From assembly GCF_964340395.1 (NCBI RefSeq), contig NC_135557.1, positions 3,508,216-3,572,215 on the forward strand: a DNA stretch of 64,000 nucleotides, written 5' to 3'. The notes under the pieces were generated by a model. That model did no database searches. It saw only the letters and a list, made by a program, of their open reading frames with translations, and was not told the origin of the DNA. Positions 1-13,900 of the stretch are shown here, piece after piece. The DNA comes from Glandiceps talaboti (lineage: Eukaryota; Hemichordata; Enteropneusta; Spengelidae). How positions within the stretch are numbered: position 1 is the first letter of the stretch; the number at the start of each line of letters is the position of its first letter. The position numbers were made by a program, and so were the translations under genes.

Positions 1-395
1 GATCTTCATCTGTCATCTGTGTTCGTGCCATCTTCCTTGGCCTTGGGGTTCCATCCTGAAAGGAATAAATCAAACAATACAGTATGAACTTATTGATGGA
101 ATGAAATAACAGTCATTTCAATTTTAATATTTACTCTTAAAGTTGTCACTACTCAATTTAACCTTTTTGAAAAGATATTACCACTGATAATAAAGTTATG
201 CTAATCTCCAAAATATAACTTCATTCAGCTACAATCTACTTGTGACACAAGGTTGTCACTACTTGTCATGTGCTTAGTTCTGACAAAAGACCCTTTAGTT
301 AACTTGTACTTTCCATTGGTGAAGGAAAACAATATTGGGCAACAAAACCTAATGACCATTTTCAATAATTTTACAATTCCAAAATCTTCACTTAC

Positions 396-476
396 TTCTT
401 CCGCTTCTTGATTGGGTGTCTGATCTTCATCTGTCATCTATGTTCGTGCCATCTTCCTTGGCCTTGGGGTTCCATC
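396..476 (-). pseudogene. Array exon block of the amber-stop type (representative)
   Basis: An 81-nt block between a good acceptor (CAG at 477-479) and donor (GTAAGT ending the block at 396). In the only long frame, codon 13, which is CAG (Gln) in open units, is TAG at 438-440. The other two frames also contain stops, so inclusion of this block in an mRNA would terminate translation. The splice sites look as good as in the open copies. It represents a large class: many units across the array have TAG at exactly this codon, in two flavours (preceded by ACA or AGA). It could act as a poison exon or simply be a decayed copy. Confidence 0.6.
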
Positions 477-2501
477 CTGAAAGGAATTAAACAAACAATA
501 CAGTATGAACTTATTGATGGAATGAAATAACAGTCATTTCAATTTTAATATTTACTCTTAAAGTTCTCACTTCTCAATTTAACCTTTTTGAAAAGATATT
601 ACCACTGATAATAAATTTATACTAATCTATAAAATATAACTTCATTCAGCTACAATCTACTTGTGACACAAGGTTGTCATTACTTGTCATGTGCTTAGTT
701 CTGACAAAAGACCCTTTAGTTAACTTGTACTTTCCATTGGTGAAGGAAAACAATATTGGGCAACAAAACCTAATGACCATTTTCAGTAATTTTACAATTC
801 CAAAATCTTCACTTACTTCTTCCGCTTCTTGATTGGCTGTCTGATCTTCATCTGTCATCTATCTTCGTGCCATCTTCCTTGGCCTTGGGGTTCCATCCTG
901 AAAGGAAAGAATCAAACAATACAGTATGAACTTATTGATGGAATGAAATAACAGTCATTTCAATTTTAATACTTAATCTTAAAGTTGTCACTACTCAATT
1001 TAACCTTTTTGAAAAGATATTACCACTGATAATAAAGTTATGCTAATCTCCAAAATATAACTTAATTCAGCTACAATCTACTTGTGACACAAGTTTGTCA
1101 CTACTTGTCATGTGCTTAGTATTGACAAAAGACCCTTTTGTTAACTTGTACTTTCCATTCGTGAAGAAAAAAACAATATTGGAAAAAAAAACCTAATGAC
1201 CATTTTCAATAATTTTACAATTCCAAAATCTTCACTTACTTCTTCCGCTTCTTGATTGGCTGTCTGATCTTCATCTGTCATCTGTGTTCGTGCCATCTTC
1301 CTTGGCCTTGGGGTTCCATCCTGAAAGGAATGAATCAAACAATACAGTATGAACTTATTGATGGAATGAAATAACAGTCATTTCAATTTTAATATTTACT
1401 CTTAAAGTTCTCACTTCTCAATTTAACCTTTTTGAAAAGATATTACCACTGATAATAAAGTTATGCTAATCTTCAAAATATAACATCATTCAGCTACAAT
1501 CTACTTGTGACACAAGGTTGTCACTACTTGTCATGTGCTTAGTACTGACAAAAGACCCTTTAGTTAACGTGTACTTTCCATTGGTGAAGGAAAACAATAT
1601 TGGGCAACAAAACCTAATGACCATTTTCAGTAATTTGATAATTCCAAAATCTTCACTTACTTCTTCTGCTTCTTGATTGAATGTCTGATCTTCATCTGTC
1701 ATCTGTGTTCATGCCATCTTCCTTGGCCTTGGGGTTCCATCCTGAAAGGAATGAATCAAACAATACAGTATGAACTTATTGATGGAATGAAATAACAGTC
1801 ATTTCAATTTTAATATTTACTCTTAAAGTTGCACTACTCAATTTAACCTTTTTGAAAAGATATTACCACTGATAATAAAGTTATGCTAATCTTCAAAATA
1901 TAACATCATTCAGCTACAATCTACTTGTGACACAAGGTTGTCACTACTTGTCATGTGCTTAGTACTGACAAAAGACCCTTTAGTTAACGTGTACTTTCCA
2001 TTGGTGAAGGAAAACAATATTGGGCAACAAAACCTAATGACCATTTTCAGTAATTTTACAATTCCAAAATCTTCACTTACTTCTTCCGCTTCTTGATTTG
2101 CTGTCTGATCTTCATCTGTCATCTATGTTCGTGCCATCTTCCTTGGCCTTGGGGTTCCATCCTGAAAGGAATGAATCAAACAATACAGTATGAACTTATT
2201 GATGGAATGAAATAACAATCATTTCAATTTTAAAAGTTACTCTTAAAGTTGTCACTACTCAATTTAACCTTTTTGAAAAGATATTAACACTGATAATAAA
2301 GTTATGCTAATCTTCAAAATATAACTTCATTCAGCTACAATCTACTTGTGACACAAGTTTGTCACTACTTGTCATGTGCTTAGTACTGACGAAAGACCCT
2401 TTAGTTAACATGTACTTTCCATTGGTGAAGGAAAACAATATTGGGCAACAAAACCTAATGACCATTTTCAGTAATTTGATAATTCCAAAATCTTCACTTA
2501 C

Positions 2502-2582
2502 TTCTTCTGCTTCTTGATTGAATGTCTGATCTCCATCTGTCATCTGTGTTCGTGCCATCTTCCTTGGCCTTGGGGTTCCATC
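2502..2582 (-). CDS. Array exon block, fully open (representative)
   Basis: This is one of at least 52 copies that keep all 27 codons. It starts immediately after TTCCTTTCAG and ends immediately before GTAAGT, so both boundaries are phase 0 and the exon length (81) is a multiple of three. The peptide begins DGTPRPRKMARTQ and ends NQEAEE: a basic Pro/Arg/Lys half followed by an acidic Asp/Glu half, with no cysteine and no hydrophobic stretch. I recognise no known domain. Variation among copies falls mainly in the second half (Thr/Ala after Met14, Glu/Gly at the DED motif, Ala/Phe/Gly before Asn). If consecutive open exons were joined they would give a polyampholyte repeat protein. Splicing is inferred, not shown. 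Confidence 0.5.
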
Positions 2583-5500
2583 CTGAAAGGAATGAATCAA
2601 ACAATACAGTATGAACTTATTGATGGAATGAAATAACAGTCATTTCAATTTTAATATTTACTCTTAAAGTTGTCACTACTCAATTTAACCTTTTTGAAAA
2701 GATATTACCACTGATAATAAAGTTATGCTAATCTTCAAAATATAACTTCATTCAGCTACAATCTACTTGTGACACAAGGTTGTCACTACTTGTCATGTGC
2801 TTAGTACTGACAAAAGACCCTTTAGTTAACGTGTACTTTCCATTGGTGAAGGAAAACAATATTGGGCAACAAAACCTAATGATCATTTTCAGTAATTTTA
2901 CAATTCCAAAATCTTCACTTACTTCTTCCGCTTCTTGATTTGCTGTCTGATCTTCATCTGTCATCTATGTTCGTGCCATCTTCCTTGGCCTTGGGGTTCC
3001 ATCCTGAAAGGAATGAATCAAACAATACAGTATGAACTTATTGATGGAATGAAATAACAGTCATTTCAATTTTAATATTTACTCTTAAAGTTGTCACTAC
3101 TCAATTTAACCTTTCTGAAAAGATATTACCACTGATAATAAAGTTATGCTAATCTCCAAAATATTACTTAATTCAGCTACAATCTACTTGTGACACAAGG
3201 TTGTCACTACTTGTCATGTGCTTAGTACTGATAAAAGACCCTTTAGTTAACGTTACTTTCCATTGGTGAAGGAAAACAATATTGGGCAACAAAACCTAAT
3301 GACCATTTTTAGTAATTTTGCAATTCCAAAATCTTCACTTACTTCTTCCGCTTCTTGATTGGCTGTCTGATCTTCATCTGCCATCTGTGTTCGTGCCATC
3401 TTCATTGGCCTTGGGATTCCATCCTGAAAGGAATGAATCAAACAATACAGTATGAACTTATTGATGGAATGAAATAACAGTCATTTCAATTTTAATATTC
3501 ACTCTTAAAGTTTTCACTACTCAATTTAACCTTTTTGAAAAGATATTACCACTGATAATAAAGTTATGCTAATCTATAAAATATAACTTCATTCAGCTAC
3601 AATCTACTTGTGACACAAGGTCGTCACTACTTGTCATGTGCGTAGTTCTGACAAAAGACCCTTTAGTTAACTTGTACTTTCCATTGGTGAAGGAAAACAA
3701 TATTGGGCAACAAAACCTAATGACCATTTTCAGTAATTTTACAATTCCAAAATCTTCACTTACTTCTTCCGCTTCTTGATTTGCTGTCTGATCTTCATCT
3801 GTCATCTGTGTTCATGCCATCTGCCTTGGCCTTGGGGTTCCATCCTGAAAGGAATTAAACAAACAATACAGTATGAACTTATTGATGGAATGAATTAACA
3901 GTCATTTCAATTTTAATATTTACTCTTAAATTGTCACTACTCAATTTAACCTTTTTGAAAAGATATTATCACTGATAATAAAGTTATGCTAATCTTCAAA
4001 ATATAACTTCATTCAGCTACAATCTACTTGTGACACAAGGTTGTCACTACTTGTCATGTGCTTAGTACTGACAAAAGACCCTTTAGTGAACGTGTACTTT
4101 CCATTGGTGAAGGAAAACAATATTGGGCAACAAAACCTAATGACCATTTTCAGTAATTTTACAATTCCAAAATCTTCACTTACTTCTTCTGCTTCTTGAT
4201 TTGCTGTCTGATCTTCATCTGTCATCTATGTTCGTGCCATCTTCCTTGGCCTTGGGGTTCCATCCTGAAAGGAATTAATCAAACAATACAGTATGAACTT
4301 ATTGATGGAATGAAATAACAGTCATTTCCATTTTAATATTTACTCTTAAAGTTATCACTACTCAATTTAACCTTTTTGAAAACATATTACCACTGCCACT
4401 GATAATAAAGTTATGCTAATCTTCAAAAAATAACTTCATTCAGCTACAATCTACTTGTGACACAAGGTTGTCACTACTTGTCATGTGCTTAGTTTTGACA
4501 AAAGACCCTTTTGTTAACTTGTACTTTCCATTGGTGAAGAAAAAAACAATATTGGAAAACGAAACCTAATGACAATTTTCAATAATTTTACAATTCCAAA
4601 ATCTTCACTTGCTTCTTCCGCTTCTTTATTGGCTGTCTGATCTTCATCTGTCATCTGTGTTCGTGCCATCTTCCTTAGCCTTGGGGTTCCATCCTGAAAG
4701 GAATTAAACAAACAATACAGTATGAACTTATTGATGGAATGAAATAACAGTCATTTCAATTTTAATATTTACTCTTAAAGTTCTCACTTCTCAATTTAAC
4801 CTTTTTGAAAAGATATTACCACTGATAATAAATTTATACTAATCTATAAAATATAACTTCATTCAGCTACAATCTACTTGTGACACAAGTTTGTCACTAC
4901 TTGTCATGTGCTTAGTATTGACAAAAGACCCTTTTGTTAACTTGTACTTTCCATTCGTGAAGAAAAAAACAATATTGGAAAAAAAAACCTAATGACAATT
5001 TTCAATAATTTTACAATTCCAAAATCTTCACTTACTTCTTCCGCTTCTTGATTGGCTGTCTGATCTTCATCTGTCATCTGTGTTCGTGCCATCTTCATTG
5101 GCCTTGGGGTTCCATCCTGAAAGGAATGAATCAAACAATACAGTATGAACTTATTGATGGAATGAAATAACAGTCATTTCAATTTTAATATTTACTCTTA
5201 AAGTTCTCACTTCTCAATTTAACCTTTTTGAAAAGATATTACCACTGATAATAAAGTTATGCTAATCTATAAAATATAACTTCATTCAGCTACAATCTAC
5301 TTGTGACACAAGTTTGTCATTACTTGTCATGTGCTTAGTTCTGACAAAAGACCCTTTAGTTAACTTGTACTTTCCATTGGTGAAGGAAAACAATATTGGG
5401 CAACAAAACCTAATGACCATTTTCAGTAATTTGATAATTCCAAAATCTTCACTTACTTCTTCTGCTTCTTGATTGAATGTCTGATCTCCATCTGTCATCT

Positions 5501-6398
5501 GTGTTCGTGCCATCTTCCTTGGCCTTGGGGTTCCATCCTGAAAGGAATGAATCAAACAATACAGTATGAACTTATTGATGGAATGAAATAACAGTCATTT
5601 CAATTTTAATATTAACTCTTAAAGTTGTCACTACTCAATTTAACCTTTTTGAAAAGATATTACCACTGATAATAAAGTTATGCTAATCTTCAAAATATAA
5701 CTTCATTCAGCTACAATCTACTTGTGACACAAGGTTGTCACTACTTGTCATGTGCTTAGTACTGACAAAAGACCCTTTAGTTAACGTGTACTTTCCATTG
5801 GTGAAGGAAAACAATATTGGGCAACAAAACCTAATGATCATTTTCAGTAATTTTACAATTCCAAAATCTTCACTTACTTCTTCCGCTTCTTGATTTGCTG
5901 TCTGATCTTCATCTGTCATCTATCTTCGTGCCATCTTCCTTGGCCTTGGGGTTCCATCCTGAAAGGAATGAATCAAACAATACAGTATGAACTTATTGAT
6001 GGAATGAAATAACAATCATTTCAATTTTAAAAGTTACTCTTAAAGTTGTCACTACTCAATTTAACCTTTTTGAAAAGATATTAACACTGATAATAAAGTT
6101 ATGCTAATCTTCAAAATATAACTTCATTCAGCTACAATCTACTTGTGACACAAGTTTGTCACTACTTGTCATGTGCTTAGTACTGACGAAAGACCCTTTA
6201 GTTAACATGTACTTTCCATTGGTGAAGGAAAACAATATTGGGCAACAAAACCTAATGACCATTTTCAGTAATTTTCCAAAATCTTCACTTACTTCTTCCG
6301 CTTCTTGATTGGCTGTCTGATCTTCATCTGCCATCTGTGTTCGTGCTATCTTCCTTGGCGTTGGGGTTCCATCCTGAAAGGAATGAATCAAACAATAC

Positions 6399-6399
6399 A

Positions 6400-6452
<53 letters not shown>
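6399..6452. repeat. (CA)n microsatellite
   Basis: Nearly pure CA dinucleotide run at the left junction of the non-array spacer. Confidence 0.95.
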
Positions 6453-6454
<2 letters not shown>

Positions 6455-6849
6455 ATGTTTGGTGTTAAAATAGCTTAAAATACACGGCGAAGATGACGAA
6501 CGCAGATGGCAACGCGGCGAGGATGACAAATACGGACGGAGATGTACACAGTGGAAAAATAGACGGTTGCGGAACTGCGAAAATTGTGTCTGTGGATGTT
6601 ATGTATGAGAGAAAGGCCATAGACAGGCAAGTGAATATACTACCGACCAACCGACCAACCGGTCACCAACTTAACCTAGCCTGAGGACAACCAAAAATTA
6701 GAAGAAAGAGAAAAAGATGAAATGTTTGTGTACATGTAATACCGACAGCGAAAAAGGACCGAGATGCGAGGTAGTTGACGATGAAGACAAAATTATTTTT
6801 AATGTGGAGGTTGGGAAAGAGAAAGGGGAAGGGACATAGAAATTTGTCA

Positions 6850-6902
6850 CTCAGTCATTCATTCATTCATTCATTCATTCATTCATTCATTCATTCATTC
6901 AT
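6850..6902. repeat. (ATTC)n microsatellite
   Basis: About a dozen ATTC tetranucleotides inside the spacer that interrupts the array. Confidence 0.95.
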
Positions 6903-6966
6903 ACAATCATTTTTAAAAAAGAAAAACAATTACATTTGTATTAACTTTTAATAATCACATTCTTGG

Positions 6967-7047
6967 GTCTTCCACTTCTTGATTTGCTGTCTGATCTTCA
7001 TCTGCCATCTGTGTTCGTGCCATCTTCCTTGGCCTTGGCGTTCCATA
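6967..7047 (-). pseudogene. Atypical exon block without donor, possible terminal exon
   Basis: This block has an acceptor (TTCTGTTCAG) and an open frame like the other array exons, but starts with Tyr and its sequence leaves the array two bases before the usual donor. Instead of GTAAGT the frame continues through codons for Pro-Arg-Met and reaches TGA within about 12 bases, then enters the unrelated spacer. As an exon it could therefore be a terminal coding exon. I saw no clear AATAAA on the minus strand soon after it. The simpler reading is a breakpoint from insertion or recombination. Confidence 0.35.
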
Positions 7048-10000
7048 CTGAACAGAATGAATCAAACAATACAGTATAAACTTATTGATGGAATGAAATA
7101 ACAGTCATTTAGAGTTTAATATTTACTGTTAAAGCTGCCACTACTCAATTTAACCTTTTTGAAAAGATATTACCACTGATAATAGAATTATTCTAATCTC
7201 CAAAACATAACTTCATTCAGCTACAATCTACTTGTGACACAGGGTTGTCACTACTTGTCATGTGCTTAGTACTGACAAAAGACCCTTTAGTTAACTTGTA
7301 CTTTCAATTGGTGAAGGAAAACAATATTGGGCAACAAAACCTAATGACCATTTTCAGTAATTTTACAATTCCAAAATCATCACTTACTTCTTCCGCTTCT
7401 TGATTGGCTGTCTGATCTTCATCTGCCATCTTTGTTCGTGCCATCTTCCTTGGCCTTGGGGTTCCATCCTGAAAGGAATGAATCAAACAATACAGTATAA
7501 ACTTATTGATGGAATGAAATAACAGTCATTTAGATTTTAATATTTACTCTTATAGTTGCCACTACTCAATTTAACCTTTTTGAAAAGGTACTACCACTGA
7601 TAATAAAGTTATTCTAATCACCAAAATATTACTTCATTCAGCTACATTCTACTTTTGACACAAGGTTGTCACTTCTTGTCATGTGCTCTGTACTGACAAA
7701 AGACCCTTTAGTTAACTTGTACTTTCCATTGGTGAAGGACAAATAATTTTGGGCAACAAAACCTAATGACCATTTTCAGTAATTTTACAATTCCAAACTC
7801 TTCACTTACTTCTTCTGCTTCTTGATTGCCTGTCTGATCTTCATCTGCAATCTGTGTTCGTGCCATCTTCCTTGGCCTTTGAGTTCCATCCTGAAAGGAA
7901 TGAATCAAACAATACAGGATAAACTTATTGAAGGAAAGAAATAAAAGTCATTTAGATTCTAAAATTTACACTTAAAGTTGCCAATACTCAAATTAACCTC
8001 TTTGAAAAGATATTACCACTTGTAACGAAATTATGCTAATCTCCCAAATATTACCTCATTCAGCTATAATCTACTTGTGACATCAGGTTGTCACTACTTG
8101 TCATGTGCTTAGTACTGACAAAAGACCCTTTGGTTAACTTGTACTTTCCATTGGTGAAGGAAAAATAATATTGGGCAACAAAACCTAATGACCATTTTCA
8201 GTAATTTTACAATTCCAAACTCTTCACTTACTTCTTCTGCTTTTTGATTTCCTGTCTGGTCTTCATCTGCCATCTGTGTTCGTGCCATTTTCCGTGGTCT
8301 TGGAGTTCTATCCTGAAAAGAATGAATCAAACAATACAGGATAAACTTATTGATGGAATGAAATAAAAGTCATTTCAATTTTAATATTTACTCTTAAAGT
8401 TGCACTACTCAATTTAACCTTTTTGAAAAGATATTACCACTGATAATAAAGTTATGCTTATCTCAAAAATATTACTTCATTCAGCTACAATCTACTTGTG
8501 ACACAAGTTTGTCACTACTTGTCATGTGTTTAATACTGACGAAAGACCCTTTAGTTAACATGTACTTTCCATTGGTGAAGGAAAACAATATTGGGCAACA
8601 AAACCTAATGACCATTTTCAGTAATTTGATAATTCCAAAATCTTCACTTACTTCTTCCGCTTCTTGATTGGCTGTCTGATCTTCATCTGTCATCTATCTT
8701 CGTGCCATCTTCCTTGGCCTTGGGGTTCCATCCTGAAAGGAATTAGTCAAACAATACAGTATGAACTTATTGATGGAATGAAATAACAGTCATTTCAATT
8801 TTAATATTTACTCTTGAATTTGTCACTACTCAATTTAACCTTTTTGAAAAGATATTACCACTGATAATAAAGTTATGCTAATCTTCAAAATATAACATCA
8901 TTCAGCTACAATCTACTTGTGACACAAGGTTGTCACTACTTGTCATGTGCTTAGTACTGACAAAAGACCCTTTAGTTAACTTGTACTTTCCATTGGTGAA
9001 GGAAAACAATATTGAGCAACAAAACCTAATGACCATTTTCAGTAATTTTACAATTCCAAAATCTTCACTTACTTCATTCGCTTCTTGATTTGCTGTCTGA
9101 TCTTCATCTGTCATCTGTGTTCGTGCCATCTTCCTTGGCCTTGGGGTTCCATCCTGAAAGGAATTAATCAAACAATACAGTATGAACTTATTGATGGAAT
9201 GAAATAACAGTCATTTCAATTTTAAAATTTACTCTTAAAGTTGTCACTACTCAATTTAACCTTTTTAAAAAGATATTACCACTGATAATAAAGTTATTCT
9301 AATCTCCAAAATATAACTTCATTCAGCTAAAATCTACTTGTGACACAAGGTTGTCACTACTTGTCATGTGCTTAGTACTGACAAAAGACCCTTTAGTTAA
9401 CTTGTACTTTCCATTGGTGAAGAAAAAAACAATATTTGGCAACAAAACCTAATGACAATTATCAATAATTTTACAATTCCAAAATCTTCACTTACTTTTT
9501 CCGCTTCTTGATTGGCTGTCTGATCTTCATCTGTCATCTATCTTCGTGCCATCTTCCTTGGCCTTGGGGTTCCATCCTGAAAGGAATTAATCAAACAATA
9601 CAGTATGAACTTATTGATGGAATGAAATAACAGTCATTTCAATTTTAATATTTACTCTTGAATTTGTCACTACTCAATTTAACCTTTTTGAAAAGATATT
9701 ACCACTGATAATAAAGTTATGCTAATCTTCAAAATATAACATCATTCAGCTACAATCTACTTGTGACACAAGGTTGTCACTACTTGTCATGTGCTTAGTA
9801 CTGACAAAAGACCCTTTAGTTAACTTGTACTTTCCATTGGTGAAGGAAAACAATATTGAGCAACAAAACCTAATGACCATTTTCAGTAATTTTACAATTC
9901 CAAAATCTTCACTTACTTCTTCCGCTTCTTGATTGGCTGTCTGATCTTCATCTGTCATCTATCTTCGTGCCATCTTCCTTGGCCTTGGGGTTCCATCCTG

Positions 10001-10984
10001 AAAGGAATGAATCAAACAATACAGTATGAACTTATTGATGGAATGAAATAACAGTCATTTCAATTTTAATATTTACTCTTAAAGTTGTCACTACTCAATT
10101 TAACCTTTTTGAAAAGATATTACCACTGATAATAAAGTAATGCTAATCTCCAAAATATTACTTAATTCAGCTACAACCTACTTGTGACACAAGGTTGTCA
10201 CTACTTGTCATGTGCTTAGTACTGATAAAATACCCTTTAGTTAACTTGTACTTTCCATTGGTGAAGAAAAAAACAATATTGGGCAACAAAACCTAATGAC
10301 AATTATCAATAATTTTACATTTCCAAAATCTTCACTTACTTCTTCTGCTTCTTGATTGGCTGTCTGATCTTCATCTGTCATCTATCTTCGTGCCATCTTC
10401 CTTGGCCTTGGGGTTCCATCCTGATAGGAATTAATCAAACAATACAGTATGAACTTATTGATGAAATGAAATAACAGTCATTTCAATTTTAATATTTACT
10501 CTTGAATTTGTCACTACTCAATTTAACCTTTTTGAAAAGATATTACCACTGATAATAAAGTTATGCTAATCTATAAAATATAACTTCATTCAGCTACAAT
10601 CTACTTGTGACACAAGGTTGTCACTACTTGTCATGTGCTTAGTTCTGACAAAAGACCCTTTAGTTAACTTGTACTTTCCATTGGTGAAGGAAAACAATAT
10701 TGGGCAACAAAACCTAATGACAATTTTCAGTAATTTTACAATTCCAAAATCTTCACTTACTTCTTCCGCTTCTTGATTGGCCGTCTGATCTTCATCTGTC
10801 ATCTATCTTCGTGCCATCTTCCTTGGCCTTGGGGTTCCATCCTGAAAGGAATGAATCAAACAATACAGTATGAACTTATTGATGGAATGAAATAACAGTC
10901 ATTTCAATTTTAATATTTACTCTTAAAGTTGTCACTACTCAATTTAACCTTTTTGAAAAGATATTACCACTGATAATAAAGTTA

Positions 10985-13900
10985 TGCTAATCTCCAAAAT
11001 ATTACTTAATTCAGCTACAATCTACTTGTGACACAAGGTTGTCACTACTTGTCATGTGCTTAGTACTGACGAAATACCCTTTAGTTAACATGTGCTTTCC
11101 ATTGGTGAAGAAAAAAACAATATTGGGCAACAAAACCTAATGACAATTTTCAATAATTGTACAATTCCAAAATCTTCACTTACTTCTTCCGCTTCTTGAT
11201 TGGCTGTCTGATCTTCATCTGTCATCTATGTTCGTGCCATCTTCCTTGGCCTTGGGGTTCCATCCTGAAAGGAATGAATCAAACAATACAGTATGAACTT
11301 ATTGATGGAATGAAAAAACAGTCATTTCAATTTTAATATTTACTCTTAAAGTTGTCACTACTCAATTTAACCTTTTTGAAAAGATATTACCACTGATAAT
11401 AAAGTTATGCTAATCTTCAAAATATAACTTCATTCAGCTACAATCTACTTGTGACACAAGTTTGTCACTACTTGTCATGTGCTTAGTACTGACGAAAGAC
11501 CCTTTAGTTAACATGTACTTTCCATTGGTGAAGGAAAACAATATTGGGCAACAAAACCTAATGACCATTTTCAGTAATTTGATAATTCCAAAATCTTCAC
11601 TTACTTCTTCTGCTTCTTGATTGAATGTCTGATCTCCATCTGTCATCTGTGTTCGTGCCATCTTCCTTGGCCTTGGGGTTCCATCCTGAAAGGAATGAAT
11701 CAAACAATACAGTATGAACTTATTGATGGAATGAAATAACAGTCATTTCAATTTTAATATTAACTCTTAAAGTTGTCACTACTCAATTTAACCTTTTTGA
11801 AAAGATATTACCACTGATAATAAAGTTATTCTAATCTTCAAAATATAACTTCATTCAGCTACAATCTACTTGTGACACAAGTTTGTCACTACTTGTCATG
11901 TGCTTAGTACTGACAAAAGACCCTTTAGTTAACGTGTACTTTCCATTGGTGAAGGAAAACAATATTGGGCAACAAAACCTAATGATCATTTTCAGTAATT
12001 TTACAATTCCAAAATCTTCACTTACTTCTTCTGCTTCTTGATTGAATGTCAGATCTTCATCTGTCATCTATGTTCGTGCCATCTTCCTTGGCCTTGGGGT
12101 TCCATCCTGAAAGGAATGAATCAAACAATACAGTATGAACTTATTGATGGAATGAAATAACAATCATTTCAATTTTAAAAGTTACTCTTAAAGTTGTCAC
12201 TACTCAATTTAACCTTTTTGAAAAGATATTACCACAGATAATAAAGTTATGCTAATCTTCAAAATATAACTTCATTCAGCTACAATCTACTTCTGACACA
12301 AGGTTGTCACTACTTGTCATGTGCTTAGTACTGACGAAAGACCCTTTAGTTAACATGTACTTTCCATTGGTGAAGGAAAACAATATTGGGCAACAAAACC
12401 TAATGACCATTTTCAGTAATTTGATAATTCCAAAATCTTCACTTACTACTTCTGCTTCTTGATTGAATGTCTGATCTCCATCTGTCATCTGTGTTCGTGC
12501 CATCTTCCTTGGCCTTGGGGTTCCATCCTGAAAGGAATGAATCAAACAATACAGTATCAACTTATTGATGGAATGAAATAACAGTCATTTCAATTTTAAT
12601 ATTTACTCTTAAAGTTATCACTTCTCAATTTAACCTTTTTGAAAAGATATTACCACTGATAATAAAGTTATGCTAATCTATAAAATAGAACTTCATTCAG
12701 CTACAATCTACTTGTGACACAAGGTTGTCATTACTTGTCATGTGCTTAGTTCTGACAAAAGACCCTTTAGTTAACTTGTACTTTCCATTGGTGAAGGAAA
12801 ACAATATTGGGCAACAAAACCTAATGACCATTTTCAGTAATTTTACAATTCCAAAATTTTCACTTACTTCTTCCGCTTCTTGATTGAATGTCTGATCTCC
12901 ATCTGTCATCTGTGTTCGTGCCATCTTCCTTGGCCTTGGGGTTCCATCCTGAAAGGAATGAATCAAACAATACAGTATGAACTTATTGATGGAATGAAAT
13001 AACAGTCATTTCAATTTTAATATTAACTCTTAAAGTTGTCACTACTCAATTTAACCTTTTTGAAAAGATATTACCACTGATAATAAAGTTATTCTAATCT
13101 TCAAAATATAACTTCATTCAGCTACAATCTACTTGTGACACAAGTTTGTCACTACTTGTCATGTGCTTAGTACTGACAAAAGACCCTTTAGTTAACGTGT
13201 ACTTTCCATTGGTGAAGGAAAACAATATTGGGCAACAAAACCTAATGATCATTTTCAGTAATTTTACAATTCCAAAATCTTCACTTACTTCTTCTGCTTC
13301 TTGATTGAATGTCAGATCTTCATCTGTCATCTATGTTCGTGCCATCTTCCTTGGCCTTGGGGTTCCATCCTGAAAGGAATGAATCAAACAATACAGTATG
13401 AACTTATTGATGGAATGAAATAACAGTCATTTCAATTTTAATATTTACTCTTAAAGTTGTCACTACTCAATTTAACCTTTTTGAAAAGATATTACCACTG
13501 ATAATAAAGTTATGCTAATCTCCAAAATATTACTTAATTCAGCTACAATCTACTTGTGACACAAGTTTGTCACTACTTGTCATGTGCTTAGTACTGACGA
13601 AATACCCTTTAGTTAACATGTGCTTTCCATTGGTGAAGAAAAAAACAATATTGGGCAACAAAACCTAATGACAATTTTCAATAATTGTACAATTCCAAAA
13701 TCTTCACTTACTTCTTCCGCTTCTTGATTGGCTGTCTGATCTTCATCTGTCATCTATGTTCGTGCCATCTTCCTTGGCCTTGGGGTTCCATCCTGAAAGG
13801 AATGAATCAAACAATACAGTATGAACTTATTGATGGAATGAAAAAACAGTCATTTCAATTTTAATATTTACTCTTAAAGTTGTCACTACTCAATTTAACC

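Larger units (their letters stand above)
1..6397 (-). repeat. Exon-bearing 421-bp tandem array, left segment (~15 units)
   Basis: About 15 head-to-tail copies of a ~421-bp unit; the array enters the window already inside an exon block. Read on the minus strand each unit runs acceptor TTCCTTTCAG, 81-nt open block, donor GTAAGT, then about 340 nt of AT-rich intron-like sequence. Blocks open over all 27 codons lie at 1,240-1,320, 2,502-2,582, 3,343-3,423, 4,613-4,693, 5,036-5,116, 5,457-5,537 and 6,293-6,373. The others are closed, mostly by TAG at codon 13 (e.g. 438-440), or by TGA from CGA at codon 11 (e.g. near 1,711). Neighbouring units differ by scattered substitutions and short intron indels, more than in the 16-38 kb part, so this end looks less recently homogenised. 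Confidence 0.95.
6398..6960. other. Unrelated spacer replacing one intron of the array
   Basis: This 0.56-kb stretch has no similarity to the 421-bp unit. It begins with a (CA)n run (about 6,399-6,452), continues with GC-richer sequence (6,480-6,840) and ends in (ATTC)n (about 6,850-6,902) plus AT-rich DNA. Its left junction lies ~25 nt upstream (minus sense) of an intact acceptor. Its right junction lies 2 nt before the point where a donor should follow an exon block. So it replaces almost exactly the intron part of one unit. A plus-strand ORF of 63 codons (6,493-6,684) contains two similar MTN-x-DG segments, but I recognise no product. It may be an insertion, or an old array boundary. Confidence 0.6.

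Noticed and set aside
6128-6529. 133-codon minus-strand ORF with a Cys/Val run
   Set aside because: The Cys/Val run is the translation of the (CA)n microsatellite joined to an ordinary array exon.
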